Positions 1-12,899 of a stretch of 64,000 nucleotides of DNA are shown piece after piece. The DNA lies in NCBI RefSeq assembly GCF_022539505.1, contig NC_061514.1, forward strand, positions 36,423,769 through 36,487,768, in the 5' to 3' direction. A program made the translations under genes and the position numbers. The DNA is from Lolium rigidum (Eukaryota > Streptophyta > Magnoliopsida > Poales > Poaceae). Positions within the stretch are counted from its first letter, which is position 1. The number at the start of each line of letters is the position of its first letter. A model generated the notes under the pieces. The model had not been told where the DNA came from, searched no databases, and saw only the letters and a list, made by a program, of their open reading frames with translations.

Positions 1-1534
1 TCTCCATGCCCGGAGCTCATCCGTCTGAGTCGTGCCCTCCTCCCCCACTTCCTTCCCTCCCCTGCAGCCATTCATGTTCCCTGCCGCCGGGAAAAAATCC
101 TGCGGATCCGCCCGCGGCGGGACTTTCCCCGGGTGTTCCCTCGAGCGAGGGGACTCAGACCGGTGGCCGCCGCCGCGGCCGTGGAGCTCAGGTGGTGGCG
201 GTTGTTCGTGGTGGAGGATGGTGACGGTTTTGGAGGAGGCCGGTTGTGCAGCGGCGGGGGTGTCCTGGTATGTGGCCTCATCCAGCCGAGCTCGATTAGG
301 TTGCTGCTGGAATTCGATGATGCGGTCCCCGCCCTGCGACGCCGGCATCGTTTGCGGCTTTGTTTGCGGTTCCCGTCCTCCTGGCCTTCTCTTTTTGCTC
401 AACATCTGGTCGAGCCGGACACACTGCTATGTGGTCACCACTGTCGCCGTCCCTGTCGTTCTTTCATCTGTATCAGGTATTGCATTTTTGTTAGTTCACG
501 CACCTTGCCAGCGCTTTAATTCCTCTGTTATTTGGTTGTTTGTGTTAGGATTTCTCCTCTGGTTTTCACGCGGGTGTTGACAGGCCCTGGTGTTGGACAA
601 CGACCAGCACCGTCGTCGGCTCAGGATCACGGCGTAGCCGGCAGACGCCCCAATGACGACCAGTAAGCCCATGACCGTCGGCAAGGCACGGAACATGGTG
701 GATGGAGGGGTTCCTGGCGGTGGCGGCCAACGGATGCTCCGGGCGTTCCTACACCCTCTACTGAATTATTTGTTCTTATAAAAGAAGGTGATCATATAAG
801 CTCAGTCTTACTGGAAACTTGATGGAATATTATGTTCTTGATTAGACACTCCAATTATTGGTTTGCCCTGCTCTATTTTCTCTTCCCTTTCTATCTCGAT
901 TCTCCTCCCTAGAGTTAATTCTGAATTGGTATGATCAAATTGAGAAGTCTTAATCATTGCTATTCGGCGAAGGTAATTTTACTACCAATTTAATGGCACT
1001 GTACATTTGGAAACTGGTCCAAATCCAGGACAAGAAAGAACTAAACCGGTTCAAGCCCAGAAAAAATAAGAATTTAAACAAATAAAACGGTATCACAAGC
1101 AAGCACAAATTACTAGAATGTTTTGCTGACCATTGTTTTAGTGTCTTCATGAGTAATTCAATTCTAGCAACAATAGTTCATGAAATAAAATTCAGTTCAC
1201 CCAGTTATGCAATATGTATATCATTGATGTTCCCTGATTTTTTTTTTAAATCCTTACTGAGCTACGAGCTACACTGATACTGATGTTTCAGAGGATTGGT
1301 CCAATTTCTCACTGGAGTGTGAAATGCAGTTGAACTAACCAGAAGTGTACCCCTACTACGTGAATATTTAATCATCCCTTATAGGAACTGATATGTTCAC
1401 AAAAAACCAGATCACTGTCTCCAAAGAAATGCATAATGATTTGGCATGTTATATTTCATGTGCCTTTGTTCTGCTGTAGTACACTGGAACCCATTGATAC
1501 ATGAGCTTCACTTTTTGCATGATTTGAATTTCAG
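1..1534. other. no confident gene; GC-rich first 750 bases
   Basis: The first ~750 bases are GC-rich and hold several overlapping open frames on both strands, none of which I can tie to a family. A good splice donor (CAG|GTATTG) lies near 474, so part of this may be an upstream exon of the gene that follows, but no frame joins cleanly to the exon at 1535. From about 760 to 1534 the sequence is AT-rich and intron-like. Confidence 0.3.
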
Positions 1535-3125
1535 GTCCATACGTGTGCTACTTCTCAAGAGAGCCAGGCATCAGCTGTGGATAGCTCAAGGAGAAGACAA
1601 CCTAAGAACTTCTTGGTGTTGATTATTTTGATCATTGGATCATTGTAAGTATCACCATGTTTTATTCAATCTTTATTTACCAGCGCATCAATATTACCTA
1701 ACTGAATGTTCCTCCCATTTAGATTTTTTTGCTCCACAGTAGTAAGAAATTCAGTTGTTCATATGACTTACCAGGGAAATTACTGCTGAATTGGTTCACC
1801 AACTTTTTAGAGTGTGTTTGACCTGTGTAATGGTGTTCTGGATGAACATTTTTCATTTGAGTGAGCTTACTGCAATATCTGATCGACTACTTTAAATACA
1901 TTTAAACCCACCTTGCGCAGCTGTGTGCTCCGTGTCAGGCCAACAGAATCCTAGGCGAGGGAACCAGAATGTGTCAATGAAGAATGGAAAAAAAAATTTG
2001 ATCATATACTCAGGTTAGGTTCCATGTTCTTCTATACTTTCTACCTATTCCATTGTCTTTAATTGCTTCAACCAGTTCAGTTATGCTAGCATTGATGGCA
2101 TCACAAGTTTCAGTTAAGCACATATAATTCTTATTTGGTAACAGTTGTTCTTAATATATATCAGTTTCTGTTTTGCGCTTAGTGTGGGCAAGCTTACTGC
2201 ACATACATTACATGGAGTAATAATCATGCAACCCTCCATCTCCTGCTTAATTTATTCAAAAGTCCATGTATCTTTGCGTATGTTAATCTTTTATGTGTCA
2301 CTACCAGCAGCATGAAAGATTTTGTGTGCAAAAAACATATACTTACTTCGTAGGTTCGTGCAGCAAAACTGTTTTGCATTGCTTCTCTTTTAATAAAATT
2401 GTTCCTTACTTCATAGCTATAGGTTCATACAGTGGTAAAATTTTCTGCGAGTCGATTGCCTATTTTTTGCTATCCATTTTATTCAATTTCTCAGTCTTGC
2501 AAGCATTTCTAAAGTTCAATGGTAAATACAGTAGAACCTCATGCTTATATGAATATAGTACAACTCAATAATGCCTTCCAGTGTCCAATATGCTGAACGG
2601 ATGGAGAATCTTGGGCTGCATAGCCATTCAGATGACAAGCAAGAATATGTACAGCACCTTCATTTACAAATCTCATTTCCATATCAGACAACATCAGATA
2701 TAGAAGAGGTAAGTGAAGACCACAGTTTATTCATTGCTTTAATTTCATAGAGGAATTGAACGGCACACGGTTTCTACACAAGACACGTCGAATAGCCAAC
2801 AATTTTCTGTACTCAAGGATATCATCTCTGCAATTGAAAAGAAGATAAGGCAGGCCAAAGCATGGCTACTGCACCAACCAAGAAACAAGTCAACAAAGAG
2901 CTCTTCCCACGCAAATAAGGATGTTGGCACTCCTCGGTAAGCAGCAGATTTAGATACAAGTTAAACACAATGTAGTTGTCAGAAAATAAATTGGCTTTAC
3001 CTTCATTCTTCTTTCGCAGCAAAACGAAGATTCACCTAAAAGAACGACTCAGATCAGCCAAGAACCGAAAGCAAAGGAGAGAAACCGATGAAGCAATAAT
3101 TTTGTACAGTACTACCAATCAGTGA
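1535..3125 (+). pseudogene. multi-exon gene of unknown function, 3' part, with disablements
   Basis: Five exon-like blocks with consensus splice sites lie at 1535-1644, 1921-2013, 2582-2708, about 2752-2936 and 3020-3125. The first encodes a basic stretch (SSRRRQPKN) followed by a hydrophobic run (FLVLIILIIGSF) that looks like a type II membrane anchor. Later blocks are polar; the fourth has a helical, coiled-coil-like stretch around EKKIRQAKAW, and the last is very basic and ends in TGA at 3123-3125. Phase is kept across the first three blocks, but there is an in-frame TAG in the second block and the third-to-fourth junction is off by one base. I found no ATG for the first block. It could be a decayed gene, a gene with sequence errors, or a spliced non-coding transcript. 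I do not recognise the family. Confidence 0.4.
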
Positions 3126-3902
3126 GTTATGTATAGTATTATGGACCTACCATCTGTTCTACACGATAAGTACTTGACGTATTGTAGTAGGAGTATTAGG
3201 TATCCATCACCTAACTATGTATAATTGCCCTAATCATACTCCCAATGTTTTTGCAATACTCTGTTTGATGCAGCTGATTGTTCTGGATGCTCTGTATAAT
3301 ATTATGAAACTACATACTGTTCCAACCAACGAGAACGTTCAAAAATCCTAGGCATAAACATTTGCTGGAAGGCTGCATACAAGTATCTTGATCATGCTTC
3401 TTCGCCTCCATGATGCACTGTCACAGCTATTGGCTCTTGTGACTGATGAGCAGAGTAATCGGTACTGCATCAGCATCCGTGTGATTGTCGAACCAAATCA
3501 ACGGCCTCACCAAGCAATGAACCGTTTCTGTTCGATGATGTAGCGTTTATTCTAAGCCATATTCAGCGCGGCGTGCCGCCGCGCCAGACCTTGCTAGTAT
3601 GAACTAATGAGAGAACGTTAGAGTCTGTACCTCAGCTATTTGTATACAAAGGTTGAATCTGTACAAAATTGACTGTAGCAAGATATCTAAATCTGAGAAT
3701 TATTATCTGATGCTTGAGTTTCAAATAATACAACACGAATATATTTTCCAATGAGTCACTCATCTATTTAGCAATAATAACCTGCACAACCAATTGACAA
3801 AACTGAGAGGCAATATATTACAGGCAAGTCATAGAAGGGAGAGGTGATATAGCGGACCATGCAAGCCATTGTTGCTAAATTTCAGGAAAAGAAAATCTGT
3901 TC
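3126..3902. other. AT-rich intergenic, nothing recognised
   Basis: This is the likely 3' flank of the preceding gene. No long frame, terminal repeats or known element ends were seen. Confidence 0.5.
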
Positions 3903-4058
3903 AGTAGAATGAATATTACATGGATTAATTGTTCCACTAGCTTTTCATCAAACACCTGGCAGGCACAAAATAAATAGCAGAGTAGAATGAATATTACATG
4001 GATTAATCGTTCCACTAGCTTTTCATCAAACACCTTGCAGGCACAAAATAAATAGCAG
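3903..4058. repeat. 78-bp tandem duplication
   Basis: A 78-base unit occurs twice head to tail (3903-3980 and 3981-4058), starting AGTAGAATGAATATT and ending AAATAGCAG. The two copies differ at only a few positions, such as ATTGTT versus ATCGTT and CCTGG versus CCTTG. The near identity suggests a recent duplication. Confidence 0.85.
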
Positions 4059-4139
4059 CTGCACATACAAAGATGAGAGGGGTTAAACCCCATACGTGAC
4101 AAAGATGGGTCCTGGTGGAGGGGCAAAGAATGAACGGCG

Positions 4140-5040
4140 GCCGGCATGGAGGCTGACTCAAACACTAAGGATTGTACGGGGAGAGAAAAATGTTAGCATA
4201 AGGGGGAGAGGATTAGGAGAAGCCATGAGCACCTTATTTGGCCTGGGATAGTGAGGATGAATGTACCGACGAGGTGGCCTGGCTGCACATCAACCTCTGC
4301 ACGTCCGTCTCCGTGGTGGCAGCGGCCCGTCCCTTTCTCTTCTACGCCACCAGCAGGACCGGCGGACGCTTTCACGAATCTTTTGTCCCGCCCAAGGCTG
4401 GCGCCCTGCTCGTGCCGCACGCGGCGCTCGCGGACAAGACCGGCGCTCTCCGGGCCAGCCATGGCGACGATGGGAAGCACTTGCTCACGCCCAAGGACGG
4501 CGCTGCTCCGGGCCGGTCATGGCGATGAAGGGAGGCGGCGCTCGCGCCCTAGGCTAGCCATGGCGACATCGGGAGAACGACCATGGGAGGGAGAGGCAGC
4601 CGCATCCCAAGAGCGAGAGGCGAGTGGAGGTGGACGAGAAAGCGAAACGAGCGAGGAAAAAAGGGGCGGAAGAGAAATCGTTCCGGGATGAGGGACGAGG
4701 AATCTCGCGAGCGGATTGGGGGTCGGCCGCTAGGAGAGAGGCGGCGAGGTACGACCAGCGCGCCGCTGAGGAAGACCGCGCCCGACCCCCATGGCCCTGC
4801 CTTGCCGGAGCCGACGAAGATGGTCTCGGCCATGCGAGCCAGAGCCGCTTTTCCTTGGCTAGCTCTCGTCCTTGGTCTTGATGATCCAGAGCGAGAGGAC
4901 GCAGGCGACGGCGGCTCATCGGAGTGGACGCCGATGACGGTGTGGAGCGGGAGATGGGGAGGCGGTGGCCAAACGAGAGGGGATTGGGAGAGAGACCGCA
5001 CGAATGGCTAGGGTTCTCCAGTACAGGCTGCACTTTTGTC
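4140..5040. other. GC-rich island, exon-like, unassigned
   Basis: About 900 bases of high GC with long overlapping open frames on both strands. CATGGCGA-type motifs recur around 4459, 4519 and 4559, which suggests small internal duplications. The minus strand reads like a 5' leader plus an alanine/serine/proline-rich first exon, but the long frames conflict and no domain is visible. It may be a gene fragment carried by a transposon or a decayed CpG-rich promoter and exon. Confidence 0.3.
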
Positions 5041-6094
5041 TCATCCGATCACCGTGCGAGGAAATACCCAGTTTACCCCTGCGGGTGGAGATCTTTTCCA
5101 CGACCGATGGCAAGCCCGACCGAACGAAATCCAACCGTAGTGACCGACGTGCGGGCCCGGAAGGAAGTGGGACCCACGTGCAGTCGCAGGCTGGTAACAC
5201 ATGGTTGTTGCATGGGGTTAGCTAGCAGGAGAGCCAATCAGAACACTCGGTTTCTGCCTACAATGAACGGACCAGATTCGCTTAACTGTGAAGATTGGAC
5301 GGTCGAGAAGCTAGAATCGCTGTGAGGCCCCTATGGGGGACATCAAGTATACCTTCCAATGACAAAAATGTAGCAGAAAGGGAATTGATTTGTGCTCCGC
5401 ACGAGCTTCGCGCCAGAAAACAGACTGGACGCGCGGTTGACTGCCACGCAGGGAATTCCGTCCTTTCTTTTCGCCTTACAAAGATATCTTTGGTTTCCGT
5501 TTTATATACGACGGTCTGATCAAAATCGCGTAACTAAAATCGAAAAAGAATCTTTGTACAACCGCCGACACAAATCTTCTCCTGAAAAATCCGGGCCGGA
5601 TCGAATAGCACCCCACGCACGGATCGCGTCTCCGCCGGCTGACCGCAATGCTATGACCAAATCGTCATATAGACCAGCAGGACACCATCCAAACGAAACT
5701 AATGGTCTGAAGCTTCTCTTAATAGAAACAGGCAAGTATTTTTCTATAAAACTATTGGCTTTCTCCGACCGGGATTATTTATATGATGAGATGAATTTAA
5801 ACATGAAATAGTGAGTGCGAGATAATGCCAACTGCACACAAAACATTTATGAAGATAAAGTTCGGAGCCGTGCTGTGTGGCAGATGTATGAATTACTGCA
5901 TGTCTGCATATGAGTGGGGTGTTGTAGGTGATCTGAACATTAGAGAAGAGTTTCTGCCCCTAGGTACGTGTATCCTTCTTTTTTTTTTTGCTCAGTTCAT
6001 TCGTTCCTGGAAGGTGCATGCTAGGCTGCGGGTGATGGCCGTCTGCTGGACGGGTTCTACAATTTTCTATTGATCAAACTTCAGTGAATGGAGA
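5041..6094. other. intergenic, nothing recognised
   Basis: Mixed-composition DNA with short frames only. No terminal repeats, poly(A)-ended copies or protein motifs were recognised. Confidence 0.45.
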
Positions 6095-6948
6095 TTTTTT
6101 TTTTTAAATGGTGTGAGCCCCGGCCTCTGCATCGGTTGATGCACACAACCTTTTATTAATAAATTTAATATTCAACGTTTACAATTCATGGGGATCGATA
6201 CAAAAATCAACCACCGAAAAAGAGAAAAAAACTCAGCAAACTAGGCATCATGTAGTCTCTTAATAGGCCACCAAATAGCCTGGTAGAAAAAATCCTAGGC
6301 AACCATTTGAAGGCGGTTGCATTCAGAAACCATGCACTCCCGCTGGTCCTCCGGGAGTAAGAAATGCTACAGCTGGATCCAGTGAACCATAGTGTGGATA
6401 ACCTGCAAGAAATTAGTGGAGTCCTTTCTATTAAAAACAATAATGTTTCTGCAATTCCAAATTGACCAACATAAAGCCGAAACACCAATGTGAATCCTAG
6501 CTTTATCAGGTTTGTCAATTCCATTAAGCCAATTCTCAAACATATTTGTGATATCGGATGGAGGTGGAATATTATATGCAGCAAAAACCACTCGCCAAAT
6601 AAGCCTAGCAAAAGACAGAAAATAAACAAATGTTTAACTGATTCCTCAGCGTCATAGAAAGAGCATTTCGTGTTTCCATGCCAATTCCTTTTTGCTAAAT
6701 TATCATGGATCAAGAGGACTTTTTTACTGAGGAACCACATAAAGATTTTAATTTTGAGTGGCATTTTTATTTTCCAAAGATATTTACGAAGATATCTTGT
6801 ATGCCCATTTAACATGTCACCATACATTGATTTAACAGTGAATTTCCCTGAAGATGTTAGGTCCCAAACAAAATTATCTTGACCATCATTTAAATTTATC
6901 TCCGTTAATCTTTGGCATAGGTGTACCCATTGATCCTATTTATCAATG
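6095..6948 (-). mobile_element. LINE (non-LTR retrotransposon) 3' fragment
   Basis: On the minus strand the translation shows the C-terminal part of LINE ORF2: the W-x-L-x(3)-GKFTVKSMY start of the zf-RVT domain, then YLWKIKMPLKIKIFMW and a cysteine/histidine segment near 6635-6665 (CSFYDAEESVKHLFIFC, with one expected cysteine replaced by Y). The frame shifts near 6590, after which the downstream part continues with WLNGIDKP and ALCWSIWNCRN. The element ends in an A-tract, seen as T11 at 6095-6105 on the plus strand. The reverse transcriptase and endonuclease parts are missing, as expected for a 5'-truncated insertion. It is not capable of self-movement. Confidence 0.85.
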
Positions 6949-7218
6949 AGTTGTACGTAATTTGGAAGAAACTTATAGATGGTTCCTATCCTATTTATAG
7001 GAAAAAAATCCTTTATAAAGCATATATAGTTCTGTTACTACCTACAAGCTTGTGTATATTTCACTCATTTTTATTTAATTTTCAAAAAATTATTTGCACG
7101 TTAGTTGCATTTTTAACCATAGTAACGCTATAGATCCGTAACCACAATCGACGATTGTGAAAAACAGAAGTGCCAACACGGATAACTTACTAAAACGTTT
7201 GTGTATTTATTTCTTCCA

Positions 7219-7244
7219 GTGCAACGCACGAGTACTTTTGCTAG
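7219..7244 (+). mobile_element. Helitron-like 3' terminus
   Basis: A short hairpin (GTGC-AAC-GCAC at 7219-7229) is followed 11 bases later by CTAG at 7241-7244 and then T. That matches the Helitron rule of a hairpin shortly before a CTRR end inserted 5' of T. No matching TC-type 5' end was found upstream, so the extent of the element is unknown. Confidence 0.45.
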
Positions 7245-7899
7245 TATTAATATATGTGACATACTATGTTTAATTGAACACAGTTTATCCAGAAACAACA
7301 TGTCAAGAAGGGTAGGAGAGTTCAAATGGGAACTACATAACAAATGGTTTGAGGCATAGAAAGTACCACAATCTTGCACCAATTCTAAGCAAGTAATATT
7401 CGCACGCGGAACTGAATCCTTGATGGGTAGATAATGAGGTAAACATGAACTAGGATTCTGCAAACGAATATAATTGATATTAGAGTGGAGAAGTTGACAA
7501 ATAACAACACAAGATTTGGACTGCAAATCAGCAGTCATACACCATTCCACGCAATTAAATGGACTCCAGCATTAGCATTTTTCTTGAAACTCTAACCGGT
7601 AAATTCAGGGGTAATTTTGGCAATTCAGGTGTTATTTTGAAGCAATATCATTTTATTTGCAAATATATAAGAAGTTTGATATAACAGATTTTAGAAAGTT
7701 TATGGACAAGGAAAATTCAACAATTTTTGAGGAATCAACTGTCCACCAATGGACATGGAACAACAACATTGGCATATGCTTTCAAAACGTTCATAAATTT
7801 CAAAATATTGGCATCCTACTTTCTCAAAATCGGGAACCACATCTCAACTTGAACGAATTCAGCTTTCAAAATTTTCTGGATTAAAATTTGGAAAAAAAT
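7245..7899. other. intergenic, nothing recognised
   Basis: AT-rich sequence with one minus-strand frame of about 140 codons (7128-7550). I could not relate it to any family, and it overlaps the Helitron-like end. Confidence 0.4.
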
Positions 7900-8817
7900 C
7901 AAAGATGAGTCTATTCTTCCGCCTCTATATGAAGAACTTTTCTGAATTGGCCACAACCCATCTTCCAATCTGGGCCTCTTGTCTATTCTTCCGCATAGAG
8001 CTCGCCCCTTAGTGAAGACGACCTGTAATCTTTCAAGAACCAACGCATTGCGAAGCAAGAGGTTGACCAACATCTTCTCCGATTTGCTGCCCTGATAATC
8101 ATCCAGGATAATCTCCCTCACTCGAAGCCGCAAGCACGGGATAGAGAAGATCGGCTTATCAGGGGTCGTTGTCTTGTCGGAAACTCTGACAGCCTCCCTA
8201 CCTTCCGACTCCCTCATCAGCAATGAGAGTACCTCCAGGTTGGGGGTCCGTTCCAAGATCCTACCCACGGCAACAACAGTGTTTCTGCTTTGAACGCAGC
8301 CTTGCAGTGTGAGCCGTGTCAGGCTAGGGAAAATAGGAAACCCCACGTCGAAGAACCTGTTCTCAAAGCTCTCATGGTGCATATGCAGGTGCTTTGCGTT
8401 AGAAATTTCCTCAAGAAAACTCGTGAGCTTCGAAAGTTCTGCCTCCTTGGAGAGGGCTTTGCATAGACTGATGGTGCACGAAGTGGTAGTCGCCGGTGAG
8501 CCATGCAAAGTCAGGAATGAGTCCGCAGGCTCCCTACCATTATAGTCCAGCGACCTCAGCTCTGATGCGTCAATGTCAACATACTTTAAGTTGTGACAGT
8601 AGTATATGGCGAGTCGGAGTAGCCTTTTGTCGAGAACAGAGACCCTTTGGAGGTTCCAGAGGGCTTCAAGGGTAAGGTCAACTAGACGGGACAGCTCGAG
8701 ATCAGCCTCTGGATGCTTCTCCCAGAGTCGCCGAGGGCCGTAAGGCGCATTGTGTCAAGGAAAGGCAGATCGATGGCATTTATCTTAGGTAGTTTAACCC
8801 GGCAATAGGTGTGGCAG
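7900..8817 (-). pseudogene. F-box/LRR/FBD protein fragment
   Basis: The minus strand encodes a leucine-rich-repeat region (8817 to about 8200) with repeat motifs such as LTRLTLQGC and NLEVLSLL, followed by an FBD-domain-like segment (LRVREIILDDYQGS then LLRNALVLERLQVVF). This is the C-terminal two thirds of the grass F-box/LRR/FBD family, in which the F-box would bind SKP1 in an SCF ubiquitin ligase. No F-box is visible upstream, at least one frameshift lies near 8690, and the tail after the FBD is abnormal (frame read-through to 7816). The CACTA element begins only about 260 bases beyond the broken N-terminal side, so insertion or an earlier truncation could have removed the F-box exon. Confidence 0.75.
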
Positions 8818-9074
8818 TATGTTGGTCCAGACCCAGCAGTACTCTCGCCGATCTGATATCAAACACAGTCTCTGTATGTCGAGTACTTTCCAACGTAGAC
8901 GACGAAGCGATTCCCTGCGATTCCCGGCGAGACGTCACGCACGTACCGTATACTTCCGCTGGGCGGCACGTACTTCAGCTAGGAAGCTGATGCTAGCTAA
9001 TCGATTGATGAGCTAGTACTACTTCACGTACACGCAGCAAAACAACTTAGCCAAAGGGCCGTCTCGGTCATTTT
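8818..9074. other. short intergenic between F-box fragment and CACTA
   Basis: No coding or structural feature recognised. The last three bases before CACTAG (TTT at 9072-9074) would be the 3-bp CACTA target duplication, but the other side is hidden by the gap. Confidence 0.4.
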
Positions 9075-9127
9075 CACTAGTGGAGAAGAGGCCTTTGGTC
9101 CCAAGCAAATGTCCCACTGCTGAACCA

Positions 9128-9330
9128 AACCGGGTCCAATGCCCCCATTGGACCCGGTTCGTTTCTGCCCAGGACGACCCCACCCGCTGGCGCCTGTCTC
9201 GGTAGCGGCCTTTGGACCCGGTTTGTCATACAAACCGGGTCCAAAGGGTCCACCCGCAGGGCGCGCCAGGCCGTGTCAGCCTAGGGAACCCTTTAGTCCC
9301 GGTTTGTATGACAAACCGGGTCCAAAGGCC
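9128..9330. repeat. CACTA subterminal palindromes (5' side)
   Basis: Three palindromes built on AAACCGGGTCCAA(A/T)GG are seen here: one around CCCCCATTGG, one around GTTTGTCATACAAAC and one around GTTTGTATGACAAAC. Short subterminal repeats of this kind are where the element's own DNA-binding protein is expected to bind in En/Spm-type transposons. The same motif returns at 15978-16140. Confidence 0.8.
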
Positions 9331-9656
9331 CCCCTCTGGCTATATAACCTTGCCCCTGCCCAAGTGTGAGCCACACTTAGCCATTTTTTCACTATCTTCA
9401 CAAGAGGGGTGTATTGCTCTCCTCTCTTCTTCACATGCACAAGAGGTGTTCGATGAAATGCTTAAGAGGATTTGCCACTTGAGTTTACACAAATCAAGCC
9501 ACACTTAACTTGCTTTTTTCTTCTTCATCGAGGTTAACGACTTTATCCTTTTCATCCGCAATTGATAAAATGCATGTGTATATATACATCGTGATGTTCG
9601 TAATGGTTTTGATCAGCTTAATTATATCATGCGGATGAATCGGCAATGGATGTACA

Positions 9657-12600
9657 TTGACCGACGGTTTGACGAGTTCACTCGCGGGCCTGGATAATTT
9701 TATGGCCGTGGCGGAGGCAAACAAACATGGTGGCTTCATGTATTGTCCATGTGTGGACTGCAAGAATATCGTAAATTACGCTCACTCGAGTCTCATTCAC
9801 AGCCACCTTCTGCGATCCGGTTTCATGCCCAGTTACTATTGTTGGACCAAGCACGGAGAAAGAGGGGTTATGATGGAAGACAATGAAGAAGAGGAAGAGG
9901 ATGATGACGGTTATCCCAATTTCCCCGAATACGATGATACCGCGGAAGGCAATGAAGACAATGAAGTAGAAGATCAAGAGGCACCAGATGAGCCTCGCTG
10001 ATGATGATCTTGGCCGGGCCATTGCCGATGCAAGGAGAGAATGTGAAACTGAAAAGGAAAGGTTGGCCTTCGACAAGATGATAGAAGATCACAACAAATT
10101 GTTGTACCCAACTTGCGAAGATGGCCATAAAAAGCTAGGCAAGCACACTCGGAATTGTTGCAATGGAAGGCGGAGAACGGTGTCACCGACTCAGGATTTG
10201 GAAAGTTGTCGACAAAAATTAAGAGGAAGCTTCCAAGGGGTAACGAATTGCCCGCCAAGTACGTACGAAGCGAAGAAGATTGTCTGCCCTCTAGGATTAG
10301 ATGTGCAAAAGATACATGCATGCATTAATGACCGCATCCTCTACCGCGGTGAGTACGAGAATTTGGATGCATGTCCGGTGTGCACCGCATTGCGGTATAA
10401 GATCGACGAGATGACCCTGGTGATGTTGAGGGCGAGCGCCCCAAGAAGAGGGTTCCTGCCAAGGTTATGTGGTATGCTCCTATAATACCACGGCTGAAAC
10501 GCTTGTTCGGGAATAAAGAGCACGCTAGGTTGTTGCGATGGCACAAAGAAGACCGTAAGAAAGACGTGATGTTGAGGCACCTCGCTGATGGATCCCAATG
10601 GAGAAAAATCGATAGAGAGTTCCCAAACTTTGCACAGGATGCAAGGAACTTAAGGTTTGGTCTAAGTACGAGATGGCATGAATCCTTTTGGAGAGCGAGA
10701 GACTGCAGCCATAGTACCTGGCCTGTGACTCTTTGTATATATAACCTTCCTCCTTGGTTGTGCATGAAGCGGAAGTTCATTATGATGCCGGTGCTCATAC
10801 AAGGCCCGAAGCAACCCGGGAACGACATTGATGTGTACCGAAGCCATTAGTCGAAGAACTTCTACAGCTGTGGTCCCTAGCAGGTGTACGTGTGTGGGAC
10901 GAGCACAAGCGTGGAGGAATTTGACCTAAGAGCGATGCTTTTCGTAACCATCAATGACCGGCCTGCTCTTGGTAACATTTCAGGACAGCTCAAACAAGGG
11001 ATACAATGCATGCACACACTCGTTTACATGAGCTCGAAGGTGATTATTTGGAAAAAGGTCGGAAGGTCGTGTACACTGGGCATCGTCGATTTCTTAGGAC
11101 TACCCATCCCGTAAGAAAGAAAGGAAAGCATTACGACGGTGAGGCTGATCACCGGAGGAAGCCTCCCCATCGTGATGGTGTTGATATATTTGGTATGGTC
11201 AAGGATCTAGATGTAATATTTGGAAAGGGTCCTGGCGGACGGTCGGTTCCGAATGACGCTGCCGGACACGCGCCCATGTGGAAGAAGAAATCTATTTTTT
11301 GGGAGCTAGAATATTGGAAAGTCTTAGAAGTCCGCTCTTCAATCGATGTGATGCACGTGACGAAGAATCTTTGCGTGAACCTGCTAGGCTTTCCGGGCGT
11401 GTACGGGAAGACAAAAGATACACCAGAAGCACGGGAGGACCAGCAACGTTGGAAAGACCCCAAAAATCTGCATGAGAGAGTTAAAGGACGTCATTTATCC
11501 AGCTACGCTCTTACAAAAGCAGAGAAGGAAATATTTTTTGAATGTCTTAGCAGTATCAAGGTCCCGTCTGGCTTCTCCTCCAATATAAAGGGAATAATAA
11601 ATATGGAGAAGAAAACATTCCGTAACCCGAAGTCTCATGACTCGTCACGTGATAATGACACAGCTTGCTTCCGATTGCATTGAGGGGGCTTCTACCGGAA
11701 AATGTTCGATCGCCCATTGTGAAGCTATGTGCATTCCTCAATGCAATTTCTCGAAGGTAATAAACCCAGAAATTCTACCGAGGTTGCGAATGATGTGGTC
11801 CAATGTCTCGTTAGTTTTGAGCTGGTGTTCCCACCATCCTTCTTCAATATTATGACACATCTCCTCGTTCACCTGGTCGATGAGATTTCCATTCTCGATC
11901 TCCGTGTTTCTACACAATATGTTCCCCTTCGAGAGGTTCATGGGAGTCTTGAAGAAATATGTTCATAACCGTGCTAGGCCGAAGGAAGCATCTCCAAGGG
12001 CTATGGAACAGAGGAGGTCATTGAATTCTGTGTTGACTTTATTCCCGACCTTAAGCCGATTGGTGTTCCCGAATCGCGGCATGAAGGGAGACTAAGTGGA
12101 AAAGGCACGCTAGGAAGGAAATCAATGATATGTAGGGACGGGATTTCTTTGACTCAAGCACACTACACAGTTCTACAAAGTTCCACCATGGTGGCTCCGT
12201 ATATCGGTGACCACAAGAACTTTCTACGCTCCCGGAACCCGGGCGATCGAACGATTGGATTAGACGTGAACACATGTCGACTTTCGGCGGTTGGTTGCAA
12301 AAACATCTCCTGAATAACGAAGATATTGAAGATCAGCTTGTACTTGCTGGCCCGGACACCATCTTCGACCGTAGTGACTTTCCAAGGGTACGAGATAAAT
12401 GGGAATACATTTTACACGATCGCCCAAGATAAAAAGAGCACCAACCAAAACAGTGGTGTCCGCTTTGATGCAATAATGAATGAAGGCCCAAATGACACAT
12501 ATTATGGTTACATAGAGGATATCCGGGAACTTGAGTATGGACCTTCTTTTAAGGTCTCTTTGTTTAGGTGCAAATGGGTCAACAAAGCAGAGGCGGGGTT

Positions 12601-12879
12601 CGTGTAGACAAGTTGTATGGAATGACAACAGTGGATCTCAACAATCTTGGGTATAGAGACGAACCATTCGTCCTAGCCAAGGATGTGGCCCAGTTTTTCT
12701 ATGTGAAGGATATGTCTAGCAAACCAAGAAAAAGGAAACATAAGGAAACAAATACATCAAACGATGAGCCAAAGCGCCACATAGTTCTTTCGGAAAAAGA
12801 AACATCGTGGGAGTGGAGGACAAGACAGGACATGTCGGAAGATTATAATAAGTTTGATGAAATTCCACCCTTCGAGTGA
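9657..12879 (+). pseudogene. CACTA TNP2-type transposase, frameshifted
   Basis: Open segments in different frames follow one another in family order. 9657-10001 has the transposase-associated N-terminal domain (GFMYCPCVDCKN, then SHLLRSGFM) and an acidic tail. 9988-10485 and 10467-10850 continue into the TNP2 core (YRGEYENLDACPVC; RLKRLFGNKEHARLLRWH). 11006-11683 holds SSIDVMHVTKNLCVNLLG. About 12326-12879 is the DUF4216-like C-terminal part (FKVSLFRCKWVN, LNNLGYRDEPFVLA). In an active element this protein would cut and join the CACTA ends. At least five frame changes and several stops make it non-functional as read. Confidence 0.85.
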
Positions 12880-12899
12880 ACATTGATCCAAGCATCAAG

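Noticed and set aside
496..696. Minus-strand frame with a hydrophobic start (MFRALPTVMGLLVVIG)
   Set aside because: It looks like a small membrane protein start, but it has no recognisable continuation or splice donor and overlaps GC-rich frames on the other strand.
7128..7550. 140-codon minus-strand frame
   Set aside because: No family resemblance, overlaps a Helitron-like end, and has no promoter or splice context.
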